Source of the DNA: an uncultured Lachnospiraceae bacterium
GTDB taxonomy: Bacteria > Bacillota > Clostridia > Lachnospirales > Lachnospiraceae
DNA length: 64,000 bases
Assembly: GCA_902786515.1 (NCBI GenBank)
Contig: CADADA010000006.1
Coordinates: 1 to 64,000, forward strand
Reading direction: 5' to 3'
Shown here: piece by piece, positions 15,410 through 23,818 of the stretch
Position numbering within the stretch: position 1 is the first letter of the stretch
How the letters are laid out: the number at the start of each line of letters is the position of its first letter
Notes under the pieces: generated by a model
What the model was told of the DNA's origin: nothing
Databases searched by the model: none
The model's input: the letters and a program-made list of their open reading frames with translations, nothing else
Translations under genes and position numbers: made by a program

Positions 15410-17722
15410 ATGGAGAGAAATATCTGGGTGATAAATACCAATAAATTAGAATTAATGGATATGCAAAACACATTAAATGCATCCGGAAGCCTGAGAGCTT
15501 ATTGTGTTCCGGGATGCAAGGGTGTTGTAAGTCTGATTAAAAGATTTGATGAAGTACGTCCGTCTGTAGTTTTGATGGATTATGATACACAAAGAAATGA
15601 GAAATTTTCAGCTCTAAAAGAGATTGAGGGAGAGAGGAAGATGTCTGGAATTCCTATCGGATTCGTTGTTTCTGAAAGGACAGAAAGCGTATTGAATGAT
15701 TGCTATGATAAGGGAGCAATTTTCGTTTTCAACAAACCTTTATCTGAAAATGATGTAAAAAGAATTGTGAGAATGGCATGGCAGCATGAAAACACGAAAC
15801 AATACGAGAGACTTCTGGTAAAACAGTCCTATGAATTAAAAGCGGCAAGAGAAATTAAAGAATTAAATGAAAAGCTAAAATCCAGAAATGAACTCCTGCA
15901 TAAAATATTTGGAAGATATTTTTCAAGTGAAATAGTGGAACGTATTCTTGAACATCCTGATGGAGCTGCAATTGGCGGCGAAAAAAAGAACATTACAGTT
16001 ATGTTGGCTGATTTAAGGGGGTTCACGGCATTGTCAGAAGGACTTGAAGCCGATGTTATAACAGACATAGTAAACAATTTTTTAGAAAAAATGACAGAAG
16101 TGATATACAAGTACAACGGTTCGGTAATCGAATTTATGGGTGATGCGATTCTTGCTGTGTTTGGAGCACCGACGGCTTTACAGAACCAGCAGGCTGATGC
16201 GGTGGCAGCGGCGATAGAAATGCAAAACACTATGTCAGATGTGAATTATTATAATCTTCAAAAAGGGTATTCCAGAATTGAGATGGGGATTGGCATTCAT
16301 TATGGAGAGGCATTTATTGGAAATATAGGTTCAGAGAAAATGATGCGGTACAATGTTATGGGTACCACGGTTAATTTATGTTCGCGTATAGAAAATTACA
16401 GTGTTGGCGGACAGATTCTGATATCAGAGAAATTATTCGAGATATTAAAGGATGATATTGATATTACCAATACAATGGTTGTAGATGTAAAGGGAATATC
16501 TTCCAGTGTAAGAATCTATGATGTTTGCGGTATACACAATGTACACAGTCTTAGTCTTAACAGACTTGCTGATGAAGATTGTATTCCTTTGAAAAAAGAG
16601 ATTAAGGTACATCTGAATCAGATTGAAGACAAAACTATCCTTGGAAAGTCATACACAGTTACTGTTAAAGCTATGTCAAACCAATATATTTTAATTGAGA
16701 TGGATAAGGGTGAAGATATAGATATTTATGCAGATGTTGAGATTGTAAAACGGGGTGCAAGAGGCTACGCAAAGGTAATGTGGAAGAAAGAAAACCAATA
16801 TTTTCTCAGATGTACAAGCAGAAATATACTAAAAGTCGGATATGAGGAGGCAACGGGTGTGGAAAAAGATTATGTGAAAGTAGAAGTGGCAAATGGAAAT
16901 ATAACATTCCGTTATGGAAGTGATGTGAGTCTTTTTGTGTCGGATGATGATGAGCAATATTTTATAAAATGTATCAGCAAAACAAAAAAGGTAAGAGCAT
17001 TGGAAATGCTTGATTACGTCATTGACGATTCCGGTATAGAAGAGGGAAATGAAAAGATAGCAACAGCAAAAGTGTCAAAAGTAATGCTTGATGTTTACCT
17101 GAACGAGTCGGGTGATGATGGCGTTGCTGCATATTTTGAAAAAAGAATTACGGAATATTTTGACAAAACGGATGTTATAGATACAGGAGAAAAAGCTATT
17201 AATACTGTCGATATGGCAAGATACCGGAAAAAACAGATACCGTGGGCTGTGGTGCCAAGTACCTGTATAGCGGGTCAGGACAGTGAAATAAAGGTGAAAT
17301 GTCTTGAAAATACAACTGGGACGGTAATAAATGCATCTGACGACACCTATATAATGATAGGAATTAAGGGAGAAGTTTACGATATAGAAAGAGACAAATT
17401 TGAAGCAAGTTATGAACTGTCTGATGAAAAACTGGATATATTTGAAAAAATGATGGATTTTATACCAAGTGTTGAAATTGGGGAAGAGGGAAAATCCGTT
17501 TTGATAGATGAGCTTGCAAAAATATGCTATCCCAAAAATAATCATTACATATATGCTAAAAAACTTGAAAAGAGAACTAAAGTATTCGGTTCAGGGGGCA
17601 GGGAGAATTATTTCCTCGGAAGGGGAGGCGACTATCTTGCTGTCCGCCCTGATGATACTAAAGACGCATATATCATAAAAGGAAGCATATTTATGGATAC
17701 CTATGAAGCTATTGATAATTGA
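15410..17722 (+). CDS. Receiver-like / class III nucleotide cyclase with large C-terminal region
   Basis: A 770-residue protein. Residues 1-125 look like a response-regulator receiver with Asp57 and Lys109 but without the N-terminal acidic pair (NTN instead), so phosphorylation is doubtful. A coiled segment (130-175) leads to a class III cyclase domain (about 185-370) with both metal Asp residues (Asp201 in ADLRGF, Asp245 in FMGDA) and the transition-state Asn322 and Arg326. The base-selecting positions are Glu241 (where adenylate cyclases have Lys) and Asn315 (where they have Asp or Thr, and guanylate cyclases Cys). The product is therefore uncertain. The remaining 400 residues are beta-rich and I do not recognise them. 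ATG at 15410 follows the TIR stop by 3 bp. The stop overlaps a convergent gene by 14 bp. Confidence 0.88.
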   Translation: MERNIWVINTNKLELMDMQNTLNASGSLRAYCVPGCKGVVSLIKRFDEVRPSVVLMDYDTQRNEKFSALKEIEGERKMSGIPIGFVVSERTESVLNDCYDKGAIFVFNKPLSENDVKRIVRMAWQHENTKQYERLLVKQSYELKAAREIKELNEKLKSRNELLHKIFGRYFSSEIVERILEHPDGAAIGGEKKNITVMLADLRGFTALSEGLEADVITDIVNNFLEKMTEVIYKYNGSVIEFMGDAILAVFGAPTALQNQQADAVAAAIEMQNTMSDVNYYNLQKGYSRIEMGIGIHYGEAFIGNIGSEKMMRYNVMGTTVNLCSRIENYSVGGQILISEKLFEILKDDIDITNTMVVDVKGISSSVRIYDVCGIHNVHSLSLNRLADEDCIPLKKEIKVHLNQIEDKTILGKSYTVTVKAMSNQYILIEMDKGEDIDIYADVEIVKRGARGYAKVMWKKENQYFLRCTSRNILKVGYEEATGVEKDYVKVEVANGNITFRYGSDVSLFVSDDDEQYFIKCISKTKKVRALEMLDYVIDDSGIEEGNEKIATAKVSKVMLDVYLNESGDDGVAAYFEKRITEYFDKTDVIDTGEKAINTVDMARYRKKQIPWAVVPSTCIAGQDSEIKVKCLENTTGTVINASDDTYIMIGIKGEVYDIERDKFEASYELSDEKLDIFEKMMDFIPSVEIGEEGKSVLIDELAKICYPKNNHYIYAKKLEKRTKVFGSGGRENYFLGRGGDYLAVRPDDTKDAYIIKGSIFMDTYEAIDN

Positions 17723-18506
17723 GTATCCTTTTTGATATTTTAACCATATTATATGTGGAGGCGTACTCGATTGGATTCAGTTCCTCCACATAATTTTTTT
17801 CATATCTGATGGGAACATTTTTCACGGCAAGAATATCCACGGTTTTATTGTATGCAATGGCAGCCTCGGCTTCACTGCTGTATCTGCCGATTATATAATC
17901 ACCATTGATATGAATCTTTGCAGTATAAACATTACGTCCTTCTTTAATGTTCATAAATACTCCTTTATATCTGTTGATTACCTGAATGTTTTTATATCGG
18001 AAATCAGTTTCATCGCCATTTATAAATATATAATCTCTTCCAGGTACAGAGTGGCTGTGGATGCCGTACCTTGAAAGAATATTTGTCTGCATACCGTAAT
18101 CAGCCACAAACAAATGATTGTTCCTTTTCATAATTTTGTGATGTGAGTAGAAGAATAAATCGTCAACATCAAATTTATAAATCGTATTTTTATCATAATA
18201 ATAGTCAAAATAATTCTTATGCATATAAATTGGATTCTTAAAATACATACCCGTATCTCTAAAATTAATCAGACATATCCATTTTTCGAATTTTAAATAA
18301 TGTTTTGAGACATCATAATCATTAATACATATATCATTTTTGTCCAGAAGTAAACGTCCTTCTTTGTATGCGTTAGCCGCATCTGCTTCGGTATCAAAGC
18401 TTCCGAGGCTTATATGTCTCCCTTTATAAGTGATGGAGGCACGGTAATACAATGTTCCATCTTTTTTAGTGGCCGAAAAAACGCCGGTAGAATTTATGTT
18501 ATTCAA
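17709..18506 (-). CDS. AP2-like / degenerate HNH / AP2-like DNA-binding protein
   Basis: A 265-residue protein with two AP2-type DNA-binding repeats at its ends (about 8-50, YRASITYKGRHISLGSFDT and EADAANAYKE; and about 185-225, YTAKIHINGDYIIGRYSSEAEAAIAYN). The middle (about 115-180) resembles an HNH_3 homing-endonuclease core, including NGDETDFRYKNIQVINR, but the NHIDG-type catalytic His is replaced (IFINGDE). It is probably a domesticated regulator or an inactive homing enzyme. The TTG start at 18506 is 10 bp from GGAGG. It converges on the cyclase gene with a 14-bp overlap of the two 3' ends. Confidence 0.75.
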   Translation of the reverse strand: MNNINSTGVFSATKKDGTLYYRASITYKGRHISLGSFDTEADAANAYKEGRLLLDKNDICINDYDVSKHYLKFEKWICLINFRDTGMYFKNPIYMHKNYFDYYYDKNTIYKFDVDDLFFYSHHKIMKRNNHLFVADYGMQTNILSRYGIHSHSVPGRDYIFINGDETDFRYKNIQVINRYKGVFMNIKEGRNVYTAKIHINGDYIIGRYSSEAEAAIAYNKTVDILAVKNVPIRYEKNYVEELNPIEYASTYNMVKISKRILNYQ

Positions 18507-18668
18507 AATTAATAATCCTCCCTGAATTGGTATGTATACAAATAATACGATAATATTATTTTATTTGCAAGTAATTGTAATAATTTTTAATAAATGGTAA
18601 TAAACTATATATGAGGGAATTGTTCATAAACGGACAAGTCTAAATAAATGTAATAGGGAAGAAGGAAC

Positions 18669-19223
18669 ATGCGAAGGTTAATGATAATTATATCCATGTC
18701 AATTTCAATTTTGACAAATATGACTGAAGATAGGGAACAGTTATCAGTTCCTGATAATGAACCGGTATATGAGGATAGTGTATCAGAGACTACAGAGAAT
18801 ATTGAAGATGAACACAGAGATGATATTATTACTTCATCGGGGATTGTATTATCTCAGGATGATTATAATCAATTGCTCCATATCGTTGAAGCAGAAGCTG
18901 GTAATCAGGATGATGTTGGAAAAATTCTTGTTGCGAATGTAATATTCAACAGAGTATTCAGTGATGACTTCCCGGATAATGTGACAGATGTAATCTATGA
19001 ATACAGTAATGGGGTGTATCAGTTTGAGCCTGTTTTAAACGGAAGAATCTACAGTGTAGACGTCACGGACTCTACCGTGGAATGTGTAAACAGGGCGATT
19101 GGTGGAGAAGATTATTCAGGCGGAGCATTATATTTTACAATGAAGACACCGGAGGACAGCTGGTTTAATACAAGCTTAAGTCTGTTATTTGTTCATGGCG
19201 ACCATTATTTCTATACTTGTTAA
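18669..19223 (+). CDS. SleB-family cell wall hydrolase
   Basis: A 184-residue protein with an N-terminal hydrophobic segment (MRRLMIIISMSISILTN), an acidic linker, and a Hydrolase_2/SleB domain from about residue 70. The conserved core is LLHIVEAEAG, whose Glu residues fit the catalytic site, then VANVIFNRVFSD. SleB-type enzymes are lytic transglycosylases that act on spore cortex or wall peptidoglycan. The ATG at 18669 follows AAGAAGGA. Its 3' end overlaps the -35 of the thrC promoter. No peptidoglycan-binding repeats are present, so it is a short variant. Confidence 0.85.
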   Translation: MRRLMIIISMSISILTNMTEDREQLSVPDNEPVYEDSVSETTENIEDEHRDDIITSSGIVLSQDDYNQLLHIVEAEAGNQDDVGKILVANVIFNRVFSDDFPDNVTDVIYEYSNGVYQFEPVLNGRIYSVDVTDSTVECVNRAIGGEDYSGGALYFTMKTPEDSWFNTSLSLLFVHGDHYFYTC

Positions 19224-19245
19224 AACAAATAAGGTGTGCTATAAT
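19217..19245 (+). promoter_or_regulatory. Promoter of thrC
   Basis: TTGTTA (19217-19222), 17 bp, TGCTATAAT with TATAAT at 19240-19245. It overlaps the end of the upstream gene. Confidence 0.75.
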
Positions 19246-19290
19246 TCTCACTAAAAGATTATTTTTAAGTACAGAAATGGAGATAGTTAG

Positions 19291-20781
19291 ATGGATTTAC
19301 TTTACAGAAGCACGAGAAATGCGAATGAAACAGTTACAGCTTCACAGGCTATATTAAAAGGATTAGCGGATGATGGTGGTTTATTTGTTCCATCATTTAT
19401 ACCAAAGTTAAATGTTTCGGTAGAAGAACTTTCTAAAATGTCATACAAAGAAGTGGCATATGTTGTTATGAAAGAGTTTTTGACTGATTTTACAGAGGAC
19501 GAGCTTAAGTCATGTATAAATAGTGCATATGATTCCAAGTTCGATACGGAAGAGATTGCACCACTTGTAAAAGCAGAGGGAGCTTATTATCTTGAATTAT
19601 TCCATGGAGCTACGATTGCTTTTAAAGACATGGCTTTATCTATACTTCCATATCTGATGACTACATCAGCTAAGAAGAATGATGTGAAGAATGAGATAGT
19701 CATTCTCACGGCAACTTCAGGTGATACCGGTAAAGCAGCGCTGGCCGGATTTGCCGATGTTAAGGGTACAAAGATTGTAGTGTTCTATCCGAAGGGTGGA
19801 GTGAGTCCGATTCAGGAAAAACAGATGATTACACAGAAAGGCGATAACACATTTGTAGTCGGTATTAAGGGTAACTTTGATCAGGCACAGAGTGGCGTTA
19901 AAGCAATTTTTGGAAATAAAGAACTTGCAAAAGAGATGAATGAAGCCGGTTATCAGTTTTCATCAGCAAATTCTATAAATATAGGAAGACTGGTTCCTCA
20001 GATTGTATACTATGTATATGCATATGCAAAATTATTTGCAAATGGGGAGATTAATAAAGATGAAAAGATTAATGTAGTAGTTCCTACAGGTAACTTTGGA
20101 AATATTCTTGCAGCATACTATGCTAAAAATATGGGAATGCCGATTGACAAGCTCATATGTGCTTCAAATGATAATAAAGTACTCTATGATTTCTTTGCTA
20201 CAGGAACCTATGATAAGAACAGAGAATTTATGCTGACAATGTCTCCGTCAATGGATATTCTTATTTCAAGCAACCTTGAGAGGCTTATTTACAAGATAAG
20301 CGGAGAGGATGCAGATAAGAGTGCAGAACTTATGAAAAAATTAAATACAGAAGGAAAATATGATATTACGGATGATATGAAGGCACAGTTATCAGATTTC
20401 TACGGAAACTTTGGTACTGAGGCAGAGACTTCTGAAATAATTAAAAAGATTTATAAAGATACAGGTTATATTATTGATACACATACTGCTGTTGCTGCTG
20501 TTGTGTATGAAAAATATAAAAAAGACACGAACGACAATACAAAATCAGTTATAGCTTCAACAGCGAGTCCTTTCAAATTCACAAGAAACGTCATGAAATC
20601 AATAGATGACAAATATGAGAATCTGGAAGATTTTGAACTGGTAGACGAATTAAGTAAGATTGGAAACGTTAAGATACCAAATGCTATTGAAGAGATAAGA
20701 AATGCACAGATTCGACATGATACAGTCTGTGAGGTTGATGATATGACTAAGACGGTGAAAGAATTTCTTGGATTAAAATAA
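19291..20781 (+). CDS. thrC: Threonine synthase
   Basis: It converts O-phosphohomoserine to threonine with pyridoxal phosphate. At 496 residues it is the long (subgroup 1) type. The N-terminus YRSTRNANETVTASQAILKG, the PLP lysine region HGATIAFKDMALS and the glycine-rich phosphate loop ATSGDTGKAALAGF are all present. It stands as a single gene between its own promoter and a strong terminator. Confidence 0.96.
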   Translation: MDLLYRSTRNANETVTASQAILKGLADDGGLFVPSFIPKLNVSVEELSKMSYKEVAYVVMKEFLTDFTEDELKSCINSAYDSKFDTEEIAPLVKAEGAYYLELFHGATIAFKDMALSILPYLMTTSAKKNDVKNEIVILTATSGDTGKAALAGFADVKGTKIVVFYPKGGVSPIQEKQMITQKGDNTFVVGIKGNFDQAQSGVKAIFGNKELAKEMNEAGYQFSSANSINIGRLVPQIVYYVYAYAKLFANGEINKDEKINVVVPTGNFGNILAAYYAKNMGMPIDKLICASNDNKVLYDFFATGTYDKNREFMLTMSPSMDILISSNLERLIYKISGEDADKSAELMKKLNTEGKYDITDDMKAQLSDFYGNFGTEAETSEIIKKIYKDTGYIIDTHTAVAAVVYEKYKKDTNDNTKSVIASTASPFKFTRNVMKSIDDKYENLEDFELVDELSKIGNVKIPNAIEEIRNAQIRHDTVCEVDDMTKTVKEFLGLK

Positions 20782-20807
20782 TAAGATATACGCGTAGTAT
20801 TAACGTG

Positions 20808-20838
20808 AAAAGGGCAGTGTATCATTACTGCCCTTTTT
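20808..20838 (+). terminator. Terminator after thrC
   Basis: AAAAGGGCAGT / ACTGCCCTTTTT hairpin with an 8-base loop and T run. Confidence 0.85.
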
Positions 20839-20865
20839 GCATCACGATAATGGAGGAAATAAAAG

Positions 20866-21627
20866 TTGAGTAAAAAGTTAATTTCTTGGAATGTTAATGG
20901 TTTAAGAGCATGTGTCACAAAAGGATTTATGGAATATTTTGATAAAATGGATGCGGATATATTCTGCCTTCAGGAAATTAAGCTTTCAGAAGGTCAGTTT
21001 GACTGGGAAAAGGAAGGATATCATGTGTACTATAATTACGCAGAAAAAAAAGGATATTCCGGAACGGCAATATATTCTAAAGAGGAACCTTTAAGTGTAT
21101 CGTATGGAATAGGCATTGAAGAACATGACAGGGAAGGCAGAGTCATTACCTTAGAGTTTGAAAACTACTTTATGGTTACGGTGTACACACCAAATTCCCA
21201 GAGAGAACTGACACGCTTAGATTACAGAATGGAATGGGAGGATGCATTTAAAAAGTATCTGGATTCCCTGAAAGAAAAAAAATCAGTCATAGTGTGTGGC
21301 GACATGAATGTAGCACACGAGGAAATTGATTTAAAAAATCCTAAAACAAATAGAAAAAATGCAGGATTTACTGATGAAGAACGTGAAAAAATGTCAGTTC
21401 TTCTGAATGACGGGTATATTGATACATATCGATATTTTTATCCTGACAAAGAAGGAGTTTATTCGTGGTGGTCATACAGATTTAAGGCAAGAGAGAAGAA
21501 TGCAGGATGGCGTATTGACTATTTTATCGTGTCTGATGATTTGAAAGATAAGCTTGTAAGTGCCTCAATTCACACAGATGTACTTGGCTCAGACCATTGT
21601 CCGGTGGAGTTAGTTATCAATAAATAA
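20866..21627 (+). CDS. exoA: Exodeoxyribonuclease III (AP endonuclease)
   Basis: A 253-residue base-excision-repair nuclease that cuts at abasic sites and removes 3' blocks. The endonuclease/exonuclease/phosphatase fold shows [30 protein letters not shown] and the C-terminal [11 protein letters not shown], which together give the metal and catalytic residues. It starts with TTG at 20866, 8 bp after TGGAGGAA. Confidence 0.95.
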   Translation: MSKKLISWNVNGLRACVTKGFMEYFDKMDADIFCLQEIKLSEGQFDWEKEGYHVYYNYAEKKGYSGTAIYSKEEPLSVSYGIGIEEHDREGRVITLEFENYFMVTVYTPNSQRELTRLDYRMEWEDAFKKYLDSLKEKKSVIVCGDMNVAHEEIDLKNPKTNRKNAGFTDEEREKMSVLLNDGYIDTYRYFYPDKEGVYSWWSYRFKAREKNAGWRIDYFIVSDDLKDKLVSASIHTDVLGSDHCPVELVINK

Positions 21628-21650
21628 TTTAATAAAAAATAAAAAAATCC

Positions 21651-21679
21651 TTACATCAGTTAGAATTTTCTGTTAAAAT
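21651..21679 (+). promoter_or_regulatory. Promoter of the carD-like gene
   Basis: TTACAT (21651-21656), 17 bp, TAAAAT (21674-21679) with an upstream TG. Confidence 0.6.
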
Positions 21680-21726
21680 AGATATGTAATTGCTAATTGT
21701 CAGATAAATGAAAAGGAAGTGTGAAA

Positions 21727-22233
21727 ATGTTTGAGATTGGCGAGAATATTATTTATGGAAACACAGGAATTTGTAAGGTGGAAGATATTACACATCCACA
21801 GATGGAAGGTGCTGATAAGGAAAAGTTATATTATCTGCTCGTCCCGCTGAACGAGAAAAAGAGCAAGATATATACTCCTACAGATAATAACAAAATACTG
21901 ATGCGCCGGGTTCTGACAAAACAGGAAGCTGAGGAACTTGTTGTGGATATCACTAATATCGAGGGAATTGAATATTCGTCAGCAGACAAGACAAGAGAAG
22001 AAAAATACAAAGCGATATTGAAGACGTGCGATTGTCACGAATGGATTAAAATGATAAAGACATTATATTTCAGAAAGAAGGATTTAATGTCTAAAGGTAA
22101 AAAACTATCAAATACAGATGAGAAATATTTAAGAAAGGCAGAGGATAATCTATATACAGAGTTGTCTTTTGCACTTGATATTGATAAATCGGGTGTAGTA
22201 GAGTATATTGAGAACCGGGTAGAAGGCAAATAA
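21727..22233 (+). CDS. CarD-like transcriptional regulator
   Basis: A 168-residue protein. The N-terminal CarD/CdnL RNA-polymerase-interacting domain (about 1-65, FEIGENIIYGNTGICKVEDI...YYLLVPL) binds the beta subunit; the helical C-terminal half (about 90-165) contacts promoter DNA in relatives. The ATG at 21727 is 7 bp from AAAAGGAAG; a GTG at 21721 is too close to it. It is followed 6 bp later by a membrane protein gene, with which it is probably co-transcribed. Confidence 0.88.
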   Translation: MFEIGENIIYGNTGICKVEDITHPQMEGADKEKLYYLLVPLNEKKSKIYTPTDNNKILMRRVLTKQEAEELVVDITNIEGIEYSSADKTREEKYKAILKTCDCHEWIKMIKTLYFRKKDLMSKGKKLSNTDEKYLRKAEDNLYTELSFALDIDKSGVVEYIENRVEGK

Positions 22234-22239
22234 TAGGAA

Positions 22240-23703
22240 TTGAAAACAAAAATATCAAATATTTACATTATAATCTTAATAATGGTTTTTCCGTTGGTTT
22301 TTTTTGATTTTTATTATGATATTGCGGATGCGAAGTATTTATTTTTCACAATTGCCACACTTATTACATCTTTTTTGCTGCTTGTATGTATTTTGATTTC
22401 GGTGGTTAAAAGAGAGACACATGAAGAAATTAAAATTCATACTGCAGCAAAATGGTGTGTGGTGTGGTGTATGGTAAATGTGATTTCGTATTTGATTTCT
22501 GAGTATAAAACAATTGCGTTAGCAGGTACCGATGGGAGAAAATTCGGGTTGGTTACGGTGTTGTGTATCACAATCCTTTTTTTTGTTGTACAATTTTCAG
22601 TTATTTCATTTAACTTAATATGTGGAATGTTTACTCTTACCGCATGTCTGGTTTCTTGTCTGGGAGTAATAAATTCATACGGATTTGACCCGATTGGCTT
22701 TTATGAGGGAGTAAGACCTGATCTAAAAATGTTTTATCAGACCACAATCGGACACATAGACATTTGTGCAACCTACTATGCCATTGCGTTTCCAATTGCA
22801 GCATTTTCTTTTATAAAATCAAAGGAATTAAAAAGACGTGTAATTTACGGTATGGCATCTCTTGTTATATTTGCAGGAATGTTTGCCTGCGGATGTGACA
22901 GTGGATATATCAATCTGGGAGTAACCATAGTATTTTTGTTAATATTTGCAAATAATATAGCAGAGATAAATTTAACAGGAACACTTGTGATTGCAGTGAT
23001 GAGTTTAGCAAAAATTATGATGTATGTTAATCTGAAAGTACCGTCCGCAAAAGAGATGGATTCTATTGCAATTATTTTTACGGATAACAGGGTTTTTTTA
23101 ACTGTTATTATTCTTGTGTCGGCATATTTGGCTATATGTAACATAACCGGAAAACTGATGAAGAAATATTTATATGTGACAGCAATTTCAGTTCTGGCTG
23201 CAGTGATTTGCATCGCAGTTTATTTCAGTGTTTTTGATATAAATAAAGATATAGGAAGTGTTTCAAATCTTATCAGATGGAATGATAAATGGGGTAGTTA
23301 CAGAGGATATATATGGAGAATATCTTTAGAGAATTATTGTAATCTGCCGATTGTTAATAAATTATTTGGTACGGGACCGGATACTCTTGAACCTGTGCTT
23401 ATGGTAAATTACGAAAAAGAAATGTATAGTATGTTTAGTGCATATTATGATAATTCGCATAATGAATTAATACAATATCTTTGTGTTACGGGAATATTTG
23501 GACTTATTACTTATGCCGGTATTGTTGTGGCAGTGTTCATATCAGGGGTGAAACGGTGCAGGGAAAATGAGTCTGCACTGCCGATTTATATGGGTATAGT
23601 GTGTTATTTTATACAATCTTTTGTGGGAATCAACCAGATTATGACGACACCACTTTATTTTTTGTGTATGGCATTTATATCAACAGAAAAAAATAAAAAA
23701 TAA
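22240..23703 (+). CDS. O-antigen ligase/polymerase-like membrane protein
   Basis: A 487-residue polytopic protein with about 10-12 predicted membrane segments and the Wzy_C type loop near residues 350-410 (RISLENYCNLP, FGTGPDTLEPV, DNSHNELIQYL), in which Arg and His of the loop act on undecaprenyl-linked glycans in family members. It may polymerise or transfer a surface glycan. It starts with a TTG and a weak AGGA site 2 bp upstream, so the start is uncertain and translational coupling to the carD gene is likely. The large surface adhesin that follows could be a glycosylation target, though nothing in the sequence shows this. Confidence 0.75.
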   Translation: MKTKISNIYIIILIMVFPLVFFDFYYDIADAKYLFFTIATLITSFLLLVCILISVVKRETHEEIKIHTAAKWCVVWCMVNVISYLISEYKTIALAGTDGRKFGLVTVLCITILFFVVQFSVISFNLICGMFTLTACLVSCLGVINSYGFDPIGFYEGVRPDLKMFYQTTIGHIDICATYYAIAFPIAAFSFIKSKELKRRVIYGMASLVIFAGMFACGCDSGYINLGVTIVFLLIFANNIAEINLTGTLVIAVMSLAKIMMYVNLKVPSAKEMDSIAIIFTDNRVFLTVIILVSAYLAICNITGKLMKKYLYVTAISVLAAVICIAVYFSVFDINKDIGSVSNLIRWNDKWGSYRGYIWRISLENYCNLPIVNKLFGTGPDTLEPVLMVNYEKEMYSMFSAYYDNSHNELIQYLCVTGIFGLITYAGIVVAVFISGVKRCRENESALPIYMGIVCYFIQSFVGINQIMTTPLYFLCMAFISTEKNKK

Positions 23704-23716
23704 TTTAATTTAAATG

Positions 23717-23745
23717 TTAAAATCAGAGTAAAAGTATGTTATAAT
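23717..23745 (+). promoter_or_regulatory. Promoter of the large adhesin gene
   Basis: An extended -10 TGTTATAAT (TATAAT at 23740-23745) with a weak -35 TTAAAA (23717-23722, 17 bp). Confidence 0.55.
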
Positions 23746-23818
23746 AAAAAGGATTCTCTGGCGAAATAAAAAAAGAGAAATCTTTATGAAAATAAAATAA
23801 AAGGAAGGGATAGTAACG

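Noticed and set aside
14579..17722. Canonical Pycsar defence system
   Set aside because: Pycsar TIR effectors carry a cyclic-nucleotide-binding domain and its cyclase is small and lone. Here the TIR protein has a zinc ribbon and the cyclase has a receiver-like front and a large unknown tail. Kept only as a possible new system.
23717..23818. Riboswitch before the adhesin
   Set aside because: The 73 bases after the -10 are A-rich without a stable fold or known aptamer pattern.
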